Source: Bacilli bacterium
Lineage (GTDB): Bacteria; Bacillota; Bacilli; Paenibacillales; KCTC-25726
Length of the DNA stretch: 47,479 nt
Direction: 5' to 3'
NCBI GenBank assembly: GCA_036381315.1
Contig: DASVDB010000160.1
Coordinates: 1 to 47,479 of the forward strand
The stretch's first letter is position 1. Each line of letters opens with the position of its first letter. The translations under genes and the position numbers were made by a program. Positions 1-9,262 of this stretch are shown piece by piece. Below the pieces are notes generated by a model. It searched no databases and had not been told where the DNA came from. It worked only from the letters and a program-made list of their open reading frames with translations.

Positions 1-174
1 GGCAAGGTTTCCTGTTTCAAACTGGCGAAGAAAACCCGGGCGCTCGATAAAGCGTTGAAGCATAAAGTGGACGACCACATTTACGATCGTTTGGCGCAAG
101 ATTTCGTCCGGGTGGAAGACGATTTTCTCTCCGCGGCGGAGGCAGGCGGGCAGGAGGCGGAAAATGGATCGTAA
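1..174 (+). CDS. ylxR: YlxR/RnpM family RNA-binding protein, C-terminal part
   Basis: This is the 3' end of a gene that begins before the window. The open frame runs from base 1 to the TAA at 172-174 and encodes the last 57 residues. The lysine-rich segment KLAKKTRALDKALKHKVDD followed by HIYDRL resembles the C-terminal half of YlxR proteins, which are small basic RNA-binding proteins; the B. subtilis member RnpM has been linked to RNase P. It lies directly before ylxQ and infB, as in the nusA operon of Bacillales, and overlaps ylxQ by 11 bases. The N-terminal GRGAY-type motif is outside the window, so the call rests on position and the visible tail. Confidence 0.8.
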   Translation, partial: GKVSCFKLAKKTRALDKALKHKVDDHIYDRLAQDFVRVEDDFLSAAEAGGQEAENGS

Positions 175-490
175 CGCGCGGTCCTATCTTGGATTGGCTT
201 TGCGCGCCGGCATGCTGAAAAGCGGGGATGATACCGTCTACGACGCGATCAAAAACGGATCGGCAAAACTTGTGATCATCGCCAGCGATGCGTCGGCGAA
301 TGCGCTGAAAAAAGCAATGGACAAATGCCGGCATTACCGGATTCCGCTCGCTGAAGGCGGCACCCGGCAAGAACTGGGCGCGTGCCTGGGCAAAGCGGAG
401 CGCGTAATCGTGGCCATTACCGATAGCGGATTCGCAAACTTGATCGGCAAGCGTCTGAATTTCCTTACGGAGGTGGATCATATTGAGTAA
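164..490 (+). CDS. ylxQ: YlxQ, L7Ae-like RNA-binding protein
   Basis: This 108-residue protein has the compact length and pattern of the L7Ae/L30e/S12e family: an early GLALRAG segment, a [10 protein letters not shown] strand, and a C-terminal [12 protein letters not shown] segment. Family members bind kink-turn RNA; YlxQ is encoded with translation factors and its exact target is not settled. The ATG at 164 follows an AGGAGG site at about 152-157. The gene overlaps the ends of ylxR (by 11 bases) and infB (by 8 bases), so the three are probably translationally coupled in the nusA-infB operon. Confidence 0.88.
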   Translation: MDRNARSYLGLALRAGMLKSGDDTVYDAIKNGSAKLVIIASDASANALKKAMDKCRHYRIPLAEGGTRQELGACLGKAERVIVAITDSGFANLIGKRLNFLTEVDHIE

Positions 491-3176
491 ACAAGACAAC
501 AAGGATAAATTGCGGGTTTATGAATATGCCAAATCATTGAATATGAGCAGCAAGGAAATCATTACGATACTCAAGCGCCAAAATATATCCGTCAATAATC
601 ATATGAGCGTAATGGAACCGGAAATGATCAGCGCGGTGGAAAAGTTTTTTGTTGATGTGAAAACGAACGCTGCCGCTAAACGCGCCGCGCAGGAGTCCGC
701 GTCCAAAGCGGCGCAGAGCGCGGCAAAACGGGAAGGGCAGCAACAGCAGGCGAGCCACGGGCAGCATACGCCCGCGCGGCATCGCGACGATAACCGGGAA
801 CAGCGCCGGAATGCCGGAAACCGCCGGAACAGACCAACCAAAACGGCGGCAACAATAACGCCGGCAAGCGCCGCTCCGGCGCAGCCCGCGCCGGAGACGC
901 AAACAACCCAGCCCGCCTCAAAGAACGCGCATGTTCAGGAAAAACCCGGTGCGGCGGCAAGCGAAGCGTCAAAAGAGCAGCGGAACAATCAAATTGCAAA
1001 CCGCAAAGACAGAACTTCCGGGTTTCGCCCGCGCCCGGACGGGCAAAGGCAGCATCAATCCGACGACGCGTACCGGCATAAAGATCACGGCCAAACGGAC
1101 CAACGCAGCCAGAGGGGCAATTTTGGCCGCCGCCACGGCGGAAAGTCGCAGGATCGCCCGGGACAACATTTGGCTATTCCGCCTGCGCCCGTAACAGGGA
1201 AAGCCGACGGCAGGCAAAAGCAAGCGGCGGGCGGCAAGCCGCAGGCCGGGCAAAAGGCATTTGCCGGAGCGGATTTTGCCGGCAAGGCGAAAAACAACCG
1301 CAAGGCGAAAGCCGCGGATAAATGGTACGAAGACGGCAAAGGCGGGGCGTCCAAAGCCAACAGACAGTTCGGCAAAGGCAAAAACAAGGGGAACGATAAG
1401 CAACAACGGGATAAAGTCGATACGGCGCCGAAAAAAATCATTGTCCGCGGCACGATGACCGTTGGAGAATTGGCGAGCGCTTTGCACAGGGAAGCTTCGG
1501 AGATTATCAAAAAGCTGTTGTTCCTGGGCGTGATGGCGACGATCAATCAGGAAATTGATCTGGATACAATCCAATTGATTGCCGATGAATTCAACGTGGA
1601 AGTCGAGATCAAACTGCCTGTCGAAGAAGACAACTTCGAGACGGTGGAAGAGACGGATGATCCGGCGGATCTGGAAGAACGTCCGCCAGTTGTTACGATT
1701 ATGGGCCATGTCGACCACGGCAAAACAACCCTATTGGATGCGATTCGCCATACGCGGGTAACCGAAGGGGAAGCGGGCGGCATTACCCAGCACATCGGCG
1801 CTTATCAAGTGGAGATAAACGGCAAACGCATCACGTTTCTCGACACTCCCGGCCACGAAGCGTTTACGACCATGCGCGCAAGAGGAGCGCAGGTTACCGA
1901 TATTACGGTGCTTGTCGTCGCCGCCGACGACGGCGTGATGCCGCAAACGGTGGAAGCGATCAACCACGCCAAGGCGGCCAATGTTCCGATTATCGTGGCC
2001 GTCAACAAAATTGACAAGCCGGGCGCAAATCCCGACCGCATCAAACAAGAACTGACCGAACACGGGCTTGTTCCGGAAGAATGGGGCGGCGATACGATTT
2101 TTGTCAACATTTCCGCAAAACAAAAAATCGGGCTGGATTCTCTTCTGGAAATGATCTTGCTCGTTGCGGAAGTACAGGAATTTAAGGCCAATCCCAACAA
2201 GCGCGCCCGCGGCACCGTGATCGAAGCGGAGCTTGACAAAGGGCGCGGCCCGGTGGCGCGCGTATTGGTGCAGCACGGCACGCTCAAAATCGGCGACGCC
2301 TTTGTTGCCGGCGTCTGTTTCGGGCGCGTCCGCGCCATGGTCAACGATAAAGGACGCAGGGTGAAAGAAGCGGGGCCGTCCATGCCGGTTGAACTCACCG
2401 GCCTGACGGAAGTGCCGCAAGCCGGCGATCCGTTCATGGTCTTCGAGGACGAGCGCAAGGCGCGCGCGATCGCCGAAAGAAGGGCCAGCAAGCATCGGTT
2501 GAGCGAGCTTCGTTCCAACAAGCGCGTCACCCTGGATGATCTTTATACGCATATTAAAGAAGGCGAAATGAAGGAACTGAACATTATTATCAAGGCGGAT
2601 GTGCAGGGTTCGGCGGAAGCGCTGAAAGGCTCGCTGGAAAAAATCAATGTCGAAGGCGTGCGCGTGAACATCATCCATTCCGGCGTAGGCGCGATCACCG
2701 AATCAGATATTATTCTGGCGTCCGCGTCGAATGCGATTATTATCGGTTTCAACGTAAGGCCCGAACCCGCGGCCAAAGTAACCGCCGAGCACGAACATGT
2801 CGATATTCGCCTGCACCGGATCATTTACAATGTAATCGACGAAATCGAATCGGCAATGAAAGGCATGCTCGATCCGGAATACAAGGAAAACATTATTGGG
2901 CATGCGGAAGTGCGCAATGTATTCAAAATCAGCCGGATCGGCACCATTGCCGGATGCATGGTCACATCGGGCAAAATCACCCGGAATGCCGAAGCGCGCT
3001 TGATCCGCGACGGCGTAGTCATTTACGAAGGGAATGTCGAATCGCTTAAACGGTTCAAGGATGACGCCAGAGAAGTGGCGCAGGGATACGAATGCGGTAT
3101 TTCTCTCACCGATTACAACGATATTAAAGAAGGAGACATCATCGAGGCATTCGTGATGGAAACTGTTGAGAGGTGA
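483..3176 (+). CDS. infB: Translation initiation factor IF-2
   Basis: This GTPase brings initiator fMet-tRNA to the 30S subunit and promotes subunit joining. Residues about 8-50 form the first IF2_N domain ([14 protein letters not shown]). About residues 60-310 are a low-complexity linker rich in Q, A, K, R and G. A second IF2_N domain follows at about 325-380. The G domain has GHVDHGKTT near residue 407, DTPGHE near 453, NKID near 507 and a later SAK. The protein has 897 residues against 716 in B. subtilis (known value); the excess lies in the linker. The start is TTG at 483, with GGAGGTGG at 469-476 upstream, and it overlaps ylxQ by 8 bases. Confidence 0.98.
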   Translation: MSKQDNKDKLRVYEYAKSLNMSSKEIITILKRQNISVNNHMSVMEPEMISAVEKFFVDVKTNAAAKRAAQESASKAAQSAAKREGQQQQASHGQHTPARHRDDNREQRRNAGNRRNRPTKTAATITPASAAPAQPAPETQTTQPASKNAHVQEKPGAAASEASKEQRNNQIANRKDRTSGFRPRPDGQRQHQSDDAYRHKDHGQTDQRSQRGNFGRRHGGKSQDRPGQHLAIPPAPVTGKADGRQKQAAGGKPQAGQKAFAGADFAGKAKNNRKAKAADKWYEDGKGGASKANRQFGKGKNKGNDKQQRDKVDTAPKKIIVRGTMTVGELASALHREASEIIKKLLFLGVMATINQEIDLDTIQLIADEFNVEVEIKLPVEEDNFETVEETDDPADLEERPPVVTIMGHVDHGKTTLLDAIRHTRVTEGEAGGITQHIGAYQVEINGKRITFLDTPGHEAFTTMRARGAQVTDITVLVVAADDGVMPQTVEAINHAKAANVPIIVAVNKIDKPGANPDRIKQELTEHGLVPEEWGGDTIFVNISAKQKIGLDSLLEMILLVAEVQEFKANPNKRARGTVIEAELDKGRGPVARVLVQHGTLKIGDAFVAGVCFGRVRAMVNDKGRRVKEAGPSMPVELTGLTEVPQAGDPFMVFEDERKARAIAERRASKHRLSELRSNKRVTLDDLYTHIKEGEMKELNIIIKADVQGSAEALKGSLEKINVEGVRVNIIHSGVGAITESDIILASASNAIIIGFNVRPEPAAKVTAEHEHVDIRLHRIIYNVIDEIESAMKGMLDPEYKENIIGHAEVRNVFKISRIGTIAGCMVTSGKITRNAEARLIRDGVVIYEGNVESLKRFKDDAREVAQGYECGISLTDYNDIKEGDIIEAFVMETVER

Positions 3177-3183
3177 GCGGGAT

Positions 3184-3540
3184 ATGGTCAAGTTTCGAAC
3201 GGGCAGAGTAGGCGAACAAATCAAAAAAGAAATCAGCCGGATTTTGCAAACGGAATTCAAGGACCCGCGGATTGGATTTGTTACGGTTACCGGCGTGGAA
3301 GTAACGAACGATCTGTCGCAAGCAACCGTCTATTTGAGCGTTTTGGGATCGCCGGAACAAAAAGAAGAATCGCTTCGCGCCTTGTCCAAAGGCATGGGGT
3401 TTCTCCGCTCGGAAGTCGGCAAGCGCGTCCGGTTGCGGCATACCCCGGAGCTTATGTTCAAGTTTGACACATCCATTGAATACGGCAGCAAAATCGACCA
3501 TCTCCTGAAGCAGATTCAAAATGAGGAGCACGGCAAATGA
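3184..3540 (+). CDS. rbfA: 30S ribosome-binding factor A
   Basis: RbfA binds the immature 30S subunit and helps 16S rRNA 5' maturation. The protein has the family's KH-like core: GRVGEQIKKEISRIL, then FKDPRIGFVTVT, then a strand with VYLSVLG and a C-terminal RLRHTPEL. I chose the ATG at 3184 (118 residues) because AGGTGAG at 3171-3177 lies 6 bases upstream and the protein then begins near the conserved RTGRVGEQ. A TTG at 3166 would add six residues inside the infB end. It starts 7 bases after the infB stop and overlaps nrnA by 4 bases. The ylxP gene found between infB and rbfA in B. subtilis is absent. Confidence 0.95.
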   Translation: MVKFRTGRVGEQIKKEISRILQTEFKDPRIGFVTVTGVEVTNDLSQATVYLSVLGSPEQKEESLRALSKGMGFLRSEVGKRVRLRHTPELMFKFDTSIEYGSKIDHLLKQIQNEEHGK

Positions 3541-4541
3541 GTGTTAGCGCGGCGAATCGCAAACCGAATCATGAACAGCCGTTTTTGGCGGCAAAACAAT
3601 TCATTCTGGATCATGACGATTTTCTCGTAGTTTCGCATGTGCAGCCGGACGGTGACGCCGCCAGTTCCACATGCGCGATGGGCTGGATGCTGCACAAGTT
3701 GGGCAAACGCTTTGTGATGATGAACGAAGAAAAGCTGCCGGAAAAGTTCCTTTATCTGTGGGGAAGCAGTGAAGTCGCAAGCTTTCAGCCGAATTTGGCA
3801 AACCGCAAATTCGCTTGTGTCATTACGGTTGACTGTGCCGATAAAGCGCGGGTTGGGCGGGTTTCGGAACTGTTTGCCAAGGACGCGAAAATTTTGAATA
3901 TCGATCACCATGCCACCAACGATCGCTTTGGCGATATCGCTGCCGTTTTGCCGGAAGCGGCGGCGACCGCGGAAATTTTGCATGACTTTGCCAAGCTTTT
4001 TTCGTTCACCTGGGACAAAAGCTTCGCCGAATGCATCTACACCGGCATTTTGACCGATACCGGCGGTTTTCGATATTCCAACACATCGCCCAAAGTGATG
4101 GAAATGGCGGCAGCGCTGTTGTCGTATGGCGTAAAAGGCCACGAATTGGCCGAGCGCTTGCTGGAAAAACTGACGATGCCGCATATCCGCCTTTTGCGCT
4201 GTGCCTTGAACAGCTTGCAATTTTATGCCGGAGGACGAATCGGGGCGATTCAGATTTCGCTTGCCGACTTGACCGAGTCGCAAGCGAAGCAGGAAGATTT
4301 TGAAGGAATCGTCAACTATCCCGTGCGCATCGACGGCGTCGATATCGGCCTTCTGTTCCGCGAAACGGCGGACGGAAAAGTGAAAGTGTCGTTTCGTTCG
4401 ACCGCCAACGCCGATGTGGCGGAAATCGCCCAACAGTTTGGCGGCGGCGGCCATGCGCGGGCGGCCGGCGCGACGGTCATGCTGCCGCTTGCGGAAGCCG
4501 TGCGGCAAGTCGTCGCCGTTGCCGAAAGGGTGCTTGCATGA
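3537..4541 (+). CDS. nrnA: DHH-family oligoribonuclease/pAp phosphatase NrnA
   Basis: NrnA degrades short RNA oligonucleotides (nanoRNA) and dephosphorylates 3'-phosphoadenosine 5'-phosphate. The DHH domain shows HVQPDGDAAS near residue 34, VDCAD near 99, the diagnostic NIDHHATN near 120 and DTGGFRYSNT near 180. The C-terminal DHHA1 substrate-binding domain ends in GGGGHARAAG near residue 301. The 334-residue length fits the family. It is joined to rbfA and truB by ATGA overlaps of 4 bases at both ends, so it is embedded in the translation operon between rbfA and truB. In B. subtilis nrnA lies elsewhere. Confidence 0.95.
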   Translation: MSVSAANRKPNHEQPFLAAKQFILDHDDFLVVSHVQPDGDAASSTCAMGWMLHKLGKRFVMMNEEKLPEKFLYLWGSSEVASFQPNLANRKFACVITVDCADKARVGRVSELFAKDAKILNIDHHATNDRFGDIAAVLPEAAATAEILHDFAKLFSFTWDKSFAECIYTGILTDTGGFRYSNTSPKVMEMAAALLSYGVKGHELAERLLEKLTMPHIRLLRCALNSLQFYAGGRIGAIQISLADLTESQAKQEDFEGIVNYPVRIDGVDIGLLFRETADGKVKVSFRSTANADVAEIAQQFGGGGHARAAGATVMLPLAEAVRQVVAVAERVLA

Positions 4542-5452
4542 AACAGGGCATTGAAGGAGTCATTCCGGTGTGGAAGCCTTCCGGATGGACGTCGCATGAC
4601 GTCGTGGCGAAGGCGAGGCGCATTTTACGGCAAAAAAAAATCGGGCACACGGGCACACTGGATCCGCAAGCGACCGGTGTGCTTCCGTTATGCGTCGGGC
4701 GGGCAACCCGATTCGTCGAATATTTGCAGGAACTCCCGAAGGAATACCGCGCAAAGCTGATTATCGGCTATGCCACCGATACGGAAGACATAACGGGCAA
4801 CGTAATCGAACAGGCGGAGTCCGTGCAATTGTCGGCCGCGCAAATCGAACAGGCGTTACGGTCGTTTCACGGAACGATTCGGCAAGTGCCGCCGATGTAT
4901 TCGGCGCTTAAAATAAACGGGAAGAAGCTGTATGAACTTGCCCGCGAAGGAAAAACAGTTGAACGAAAACCGCGCCTGGTTGAAATATACCGGATTGACA
5001 TGGTTGAGATGGATTTGCAAAGGCGTTATCCGGAAATCACGTTTGCCGTAACCTGTTCGAAAGGCACCTACATCCGCACGCTTTGCAAAGATATCGGACA
5101 AGCGCTTGGATATCCGGCCGTTATGGCCGATCTGGTGCGCACCATGACAGCGAATTTTCGCTCCGAACAATGTGTAACGCTCGGTCGTTTGGCTGAACTT
5201 GCCGAGGCGGGAGCGGCGCAAACGATTACGGTTCCGCCGGATCAGGCGATTGGCCATATGCCGGCCGTTATGGTTAGGCAAACGCACGCCGCAAAAGCGT
5301 TGTCCGGGCAAAAGATATCGTTTTCCGCATGTTCCAAAGTGCCGAACGGCAGCGTACTCGTTCGTCTTTATGACGAAGCGAACACGTTTCTCGGCGTATT
5401 CCAAACGAGTCCGGGCGATTCTTGCATGCAACCGGTAAAAGTTTTTCAGTAA
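4538..5452 (+). CDS. truB: tRNA pseudouridine(55) synthase
   Basis: TruB isomerises U55 in the T-loop of tRNAs. The N-terminal GVIPVWKPSGWTSHD motif is followed by KIGHTGTLDPQATGVLP, whose aspartate (about residue 42) is the catalytic residue. YSALKINGKKLYELAREG and the C-terminal CSKGTYIRTLCKDIG motif are also present. The protein has 304 residues, a normal length for the Bacillales type. It overlaps nrnA by 4 bases and is followed after 14 bases by ribF. Confidence 0.97.
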   Translation: MKQGIEGVIPVWKPSGWTSHDVVAKARRILRQKKIGHTGTLDPQATGVLPLCVGRATRFVEYLQELPKEYRAKLIIGYATDTEDITGNVIEQAESVQLSAAQIEQALRSFHGTIRQVPPMYSALKINGKKLYELAREGKTVERKPRLVEIYRIDMVEMDLQRRYPEITFAVTCSKGTYIRTLCKDIGQALGYPAVMADLVRTMTANFRSEQCVTLGRLAELAEAGAAQTITVPPDQAIGHMPAVMVRQTHAAKALSGQKISFSACSKVPNGSVLVRLYDEANTFLGVFQTSPGDSCMQPVKVFQ

Positions 5453-5466
5453 AAGCAGGTGTCGAC

Positions 5467-6417
5467 ATGAACGTAATCCGTTTTCAATACCCGTTTTCCC
5501 CCGAACAATTGGATATTCCCGCAACAGGCCAAGTGCTGGCGGTCGGTTTTTTCGACGGCGTGCATCGCGGCCATCAAAAATTGTTGCGCGATAGCGTTCA
5601 CCTGGCGAAAGCCAAAGGAATTCCCGCATCCGTGCTCACGTTTGATCCGCATCCGCGGGAAGTATTGCGAACTGTCGCCAATGCCAAATACATAACCCCG
5701 CTTGCCGAAAAATTGCGCTGTTTTCGTGAACTTAAGCTGGATCGGACGTATATCCTCGCGTTTGACCGGGGATTGTCCCAGCTTGCGCCGCGCGCATTCA
5801 TCGATAAGGTGATCATTCCCTTGCGCGCGAGCCACCTTGTTGTCGGGTTCAATTTTACGTTCGGCCATCTGGGGCGCGGCACGGCCGAAACGTTGCGGGA
5901 AGAGGCGGAAGGCCGCTATCAGGTTAACGTCGTCAGGCCGTTTCACGTGGACGGGGATCGCGTCAGCAGCACGCTGATTCGCGAACTGATGCACGAAGGC
6001 AGCATTGCCCGCGTCAATGAATTGCTGGGACGCCCTTACCGGATTGTTGGGCGAGTGGTTGCCGGCGAGGGGCGCGGCCGCACGTTGGGAATCCCGACAG
6101 CCAATTTGCGGCCGACCGATCCGTATTTCATTCCCGCCCGCGGCGTCTATGCCGTGCGCGCCATGCACGGGGACAAGCGTTACGAAGGCGTGATGAATAT
6201 TGGCGTCAAGCCGACTTTTCATGATACGGAAGCGCAGGCTTTGGAAGTGCATTTGCTTGATTTTTCCGGCGATTTATACGGCGAGGAACTTAAGGTCGAA
6301 ATCATCGACCGTTTGCGTTCCGAACGAAAGTTTGCTTCCGCCGAAGCGTTGGTCAAGCAAATCCATGAGGATATCATAAACGCCAGAAGCGCTTTGGAGC
6401 GCCCGAATTCGTATTAA
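5467..6417 (+). CDS. ribF: Bifunctional riboflavin kinase/FAD synthetase
   Basis: RibF makes FMN from riboflavin and then FAD from FMN. The N-terminal nucleotidyltransferase domain has GFFDGVHRGHQ, FGHLGRGT and SSTLIREL. The C-terminal flavokinase domain begins near residue 185 and shows TLGIPTANLRP, RGVYAV, MNIGVKPTF and EVHLLDF. I chose the ATG at 5467 (316 residues), which has AGGTG at 5457-5461 upstream; an ATG at 5422 would add 15 residues inside the end of truB and lacks family similarity. It is the last gene of the translation operon before the rpsO promoter. Confidence 0.96.
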   Translation: MNVIRFQYPFSPEQLDIPATGQVLAVGFFDGVHRGHQKLLRDSVHLAKAKGIPASVLTFDPHPREVLRTVANAKYITPLAEKLRCFRELKLDRTYILAFDRGLSQLAPRAFIDKVIIPLRASHLVVGFNFTFGHLGRGTAETLREEAEGRYQVNVVRPFHVDGDRVSSTLIRELMHEGSIARVNELLGRPYRIVGRVVAGEGRGRTLGIPTANLRPTDPYFIPARGVYAVRAMHGDKRYEGVMNIGVKPTFHDTEAQALEVHLLDFSGDLYGEELKVEIIDRLRSERKFASAEALVKQIHEDIINARSALERPNSY

Positions 6418-6441
6418 CTGCGGCGGAAACCGCAAAAAATG

Positions 6442-6470
6442 TTGTTTCAATATGGACACTATGATATACT
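6442..6470 (+). promoter_or_regulatory. Sigma-A promoter for rpsO
   Basis: TTGTTT at 6442-6447 and TATACT at 6465-6470 are separated by 17 bases. The pair lies just after the ribF stop and gives a leader of about 105 bases before rpsO. The leader contains GCCGA...TCGGC and other short inverted repeats, so S15 autoregulation is possible but not shown. Confidence 0.75.
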
Positions 6471-6581
6471 ATTTCTCGTTGCCGATCGACATTTCGGCGT
6501 TTAGCCGCGGCTTGGAATGCCGATAACTCCAACGGATTCTCGGCTGCAGGCGGTCCATTCGAATTTAAGGAGGTGAACGGG

Positions 6582-6851
6582 ATGGCAATTTCGCAGGAAC
6601 GCAAACAAGAGTTGATACAAACTTACAAGACGCACGAAACGGACACGGGGTCCCCGGAGGTGCAAATCGCTATCCTGACCGAGAGCATTGAAAAACTGAC
6701 GGAACATCTGCGCTTGCACAAAAAAGACCATCACTCCCGTCGCGGGTTGTTGAAAATGGTCGGTCAGCGCCGCAAACTGTTGACGTATTTGAAAAACAAA
6801 GATGTGAACCGGTACAGTTCTTTGATCGAAAAGCTTGGCTTGAGGAGATAA
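6582..6851 (+). CDS. rpsO: 30S ribosomal protein S15
   Basis: S15 binds the central domain of 16S rRNA early in 30S assembly. The 89-residue protein matches the family in length. It has the conserved [18 protein letters not shown] segment, then [15 protein letters not shown] and the RRKLLTYLK helix. The ATG at 6582 is set by a full AAGGAGGTGA site at 6567-6576. It has its own promoter and a strong terminator at 6864-6919, so it is mainly a single-gene unit between ribF and pnp, as in other Bacillales. Confidence 0.98.
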   Translation: MAISQERKQELIQTYKTHETDTGSPEVQIAILTESIEKLTEHLRLHKKDHHSRRGLLKMVGQRRKLLTYLKNKDVNRYSSLIEKLGLRR

Positions 6852-6863
6852 CGGTTTTCCGCC

Positions 6864-6919
6864 AGCAACCAGGTTGTCGGGCCCTTGACGAAAACGGGCC
6901 TGAAACATGGTTGCTTTTT
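6864..6919 (+). terminator. Intrinsic terminator of rpsO
   Basis: AGCAACCA at 6864-6871 pairs with TGGTTGCT at 6908-6915. An inner GGCCC/GGGCC pair sits between them, and a short T run follows at 6915-6919. Confidence 0.85.
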
Positions 6920-7043
6920 ATCATTGAAGCGATGGAGCAGGAAATACTATACGCAATGCCGAAAAAGTTTTGCGTAGGAAGTTTCGCAAATCGATTGCAG
7001 ACGATGCAGCTTCCTGACGGAAGCATTTAGGAGGGAGTACATA

Positions 7044-9131
7044 TTGGATAAAGTGGAAATGAACCTGGCCGGCAGGCCGTTGATTTTGGAAACGGGCCGG
7101 TTGGCCAAACAGGCGAACGCGGCAGTGACGGTGCGCTATGGCGACACTGTCGTGCTTTGTACGGTCACGGCTTCGCCGGAGCCGAAAGATCTGGACTTTT
7201 TTCCGTTGACGGTCAACTATGAAGAACGGCTGTACGCGGTCGGGAAAATTCCGGGAGGCTTCATCAAACGTGAAGGAAGGCCAAGTCAGAAAGCCATTCT
7301 GGCCAGCCGCCTGACAGACAGACCGATTCGTCCGCTCTTTCCGGATGGATTCCGCAACGACGTGCAAATTGTCGATCTCGTGCTGAGCGTGGATCAGGAT
7401 TGCTCGCCGGAAATTGCCGCGATGATTGGCACATCGGCGGCGCTCAGCATTTCCGATATACCGTTTAAAGGGCCGATCGGCGGCGTCATTGTCGGCCGGG
7501 TTGACGGGCAATTCGTCATCAATCCGACGGTGGAACAGGCAAAGGTGAGCGATATTTTCGCTGTTGTCGCCGGAACGAAAGATGCCGTGATGATGGTTGA
7601 AGCCGAAGCCAACGAAGTGCCGGAAGATGTCATGCTGGAAGCGATCATGTTCGGGCATGAGGAAGTCAAGAAAATTGTCGCAATGCAGGAAGAACTGGTG
7701 GCAATCGCGGGCAAACCGAAAATGGAAGTAAAACTGCATGAGATAAACCCCGAGATAAACCGGACAGTGCGCGAATTTGCCAAGGACCGGCTTATCGCGG
7801 CCATCCGCATACCGGAAAAGCAAGCAAGGCAAGATGCGATTGACGCCATCAACGCGGAGGCGATCGAGCATTTTACGGAAACATATCCGGAAGAGCTCGC
7901 TGATGTAAAAGAAGTGCTGCATGATATCGTGAAAGAAGAAGTGCGCCGCTTGATCACCCACGAAAAAATCCGCCCGGACGGCAGAGCGTTGACGGAAATT
8001 CGCCCGATCGAATGCGATGTCAGCCTGCTGCCGCGCACACATGGTTCCGGCCTGTTTACGCGCGGACAAACCCAGGCTTTAAGCGTTTGCACGTTGGGGG
8101 CGCTCGGTGATGTGCAAATTTTGGACGGACTGGATTTGGAAGAATCAAAACGGTTTATGCACCACTACAATTTCCCGCCGTTTTCCGTCGGCGAAGCAAG
8201 GCCGCTGCGCGCTCCGGGCCGCCGCGAGATCGGTCACGGCGCATTGGGCGAACGGGCGCTGGAGAAAGTGATTCCGCCGGAATCGGAATTTCCTTACACC
8301 ATTCGGCTTGTTTCCGAAGTGTTGGAATCGAACGGCTCCACCTCGCAAGCGAGCATTTGCGCCAGCACGATGGCCTTGATGGATGCGGGCGTGCCGATTA
8401 AAGCGCCGGTAGCAGGCATCGCGATGGGACTGATCAAAGACGGCGAACATTTTTCCATCCTGACCGACATTCAGGGCATGGAAGACCATCTGGGCGATAT
8501 GGACTTTAAAGTCGCCGGAACCGCCGCGGGCGTCACCGCGATTCAGATGGACATCAAAATCGACGGCATCAACCGTGAAATACTCAAGCAAGCGTTGCAG
8601 CAGGCGCACGAAGGCAGAATGTTCATTTTGCAAAAAATGCTGCAGTGCATCGACAAGCCGCGGGCGAATTTGTCGCCGTATGCGCCCAAAATCATCACAA
8701 TCCAGATTAACCCTGATAAAATCCGTGAAGTGATCGGTCCGGGAGGAAAGGTCATCAACAAGATCATTGACGATACCGGCGTAAAAATCGATATCGAACA
8801 GGACGGTCGCGTATTCATCGCATCTCCGGACAGCGAGAAAAACGAAAAAGCGCGCAAGCTGATCGAGAATATCGTGCGCGAGGTCGTTGTCGGCGAAACG
8901 TATCTCGGAACGGTCAAACGGATTGAAAAATTCGGCGCCTTTGTCGAGATCCTGCCCGGCAAAGAAGGTCTGGTCCATATTTCGCAAATCTCGCCGGAGC
9001 GCATTGCCAAAGTCGAGGACGTTTTATCGCTTGGCGATACGATCACGGTTAAGGTGACGGAAATCGATGCGCAGGGCCGTGTGAACTTGTCGCGCAAGGC
9101 CGTGTTAGCGGCGCAAAATCGCAGCAATTGA
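7044..9131 (+). CDS. pnp: Polyribonucleotide nucleotidyltransferase (PNPase)
   Basis: PNPase is the trimeric, phosphate-dependent 3'-5' exoribonuclease of the RNA degradosome. Two RNase PH-like domains are visible; the first has [20 protein letters not shown] and the second starts near residue 310 ([15 protein letters not shown]). A KH domain starts near residue 559 ([15 protein letters not shown]), and an S1 domain near 616 ([17 protein letters not shown]) ends at NLSRKA. The length of 695 is normal. The start is TTG at 7044 after AGGAGGGAG at 7029-7037. The 124-base gap from the rpsO terminator holds a weak promoter-like pair (TTGAAG 6924, TATACG 6948) and an ACGCAA/TTGCGT inverted repeat that could act in the leader. 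Confidence 0.98.
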   Translation: MDKVEMNLAGRPLILETGRLAKQANAAVTVRYGDTVVLCTVTASPEPKDLDFFPLTVNYEERLYAVGKIPGGFIKREGRPSQKAILASRLTDRPIRPLFPDGFRNDVQIVDLVLSVDQDCSPEIAAMIGTSAALSISDIPFKGPIGGVIVGRVDGQFVINPTVEQAKVSDIFAVVAGTKDAVMMVEAEANEVPEDVMLEAIMFGHEEVKKIVAMQEELVAIAGKPKMEVKLHEINPEINRTVREFAKDRLIAAIRIPEKQARQDAIDAINAEAIEHFTETYPEELADVKEVLHDIVKEEVRRLITHEKIRPDGRALTEIRPIECDVSLLPRTHGSGLFTRGQTQALSVCTLGALGDVQILDGLDLEESKRFMHHYNFPPFSVGEARPLRAPGRREIGHGALGERALEKVIPPESEFPYTIRLVSEVLESNGSTSQASICASTMALMDAGVPIKAPVAGIAMGLIKDGEHFSILTDIQGMEDHLGDMDFKVAGTAAGVTAIQMDIKIDGINREILKQALQQAHEGRMFILQKMLQCIDKPRANLSPYAPKIITIQINPDKIREVIGPGGKVINKIIDDTGVKIDIEQDGRVFIASPDSEKNEKARKLIENIVREVVVGETYLGTVKRIEKFGAFVEILPGKEGLVHISQISPERIAKVEDVLSLGDTITVKVTEIDAQGRVNLSRKAVLAAQNRSN

Positions 9132-9163
9132 AAAATTGCCAGGAAAATCGCATCTTTGCACGC

Positions 9164-9195
9164 AAAAGAGCCAGAGTTCGTTCTGTCTCTTTTTT
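9164..9195 (+). terminator. Intrinsic terminator of pnp
   Basis: AAGAG and CAGA before a short loop pair with TCTG and CTCTT after it, with one central mismatch. The 3' arm runs into a T run at about 9190-9195. Confidence 0.88.
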
Positions 9196-9262
9196 CATTG
9201 TTCTAACGGGTGCGGCAATTTCATACATATGAGGACAAACCGCCTGCGGAGGGACGAGGCGA

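Noticed and set aside
1731-2678. Long minus-strand open frame of 315 codons inside infB
   Set aside because: It is the antisense shadow of a GC-rich gene with strong codon bias, has no ribosome site and no recognisable domain; the plus strand is clearly IF-2.
3516-4508. Minus-strand open frame of 330 codons opposite nrnA
   Set aside because: It mirrors the conserved NrnA frame and its composition is atypical for a protein; no supporting start or homology.
6921-8069. Minus-strand open frame of 382 codons opposite pnp
   Set aside because: It is an antisense shadow of PNPase without a ribosome site or recognisable motif.
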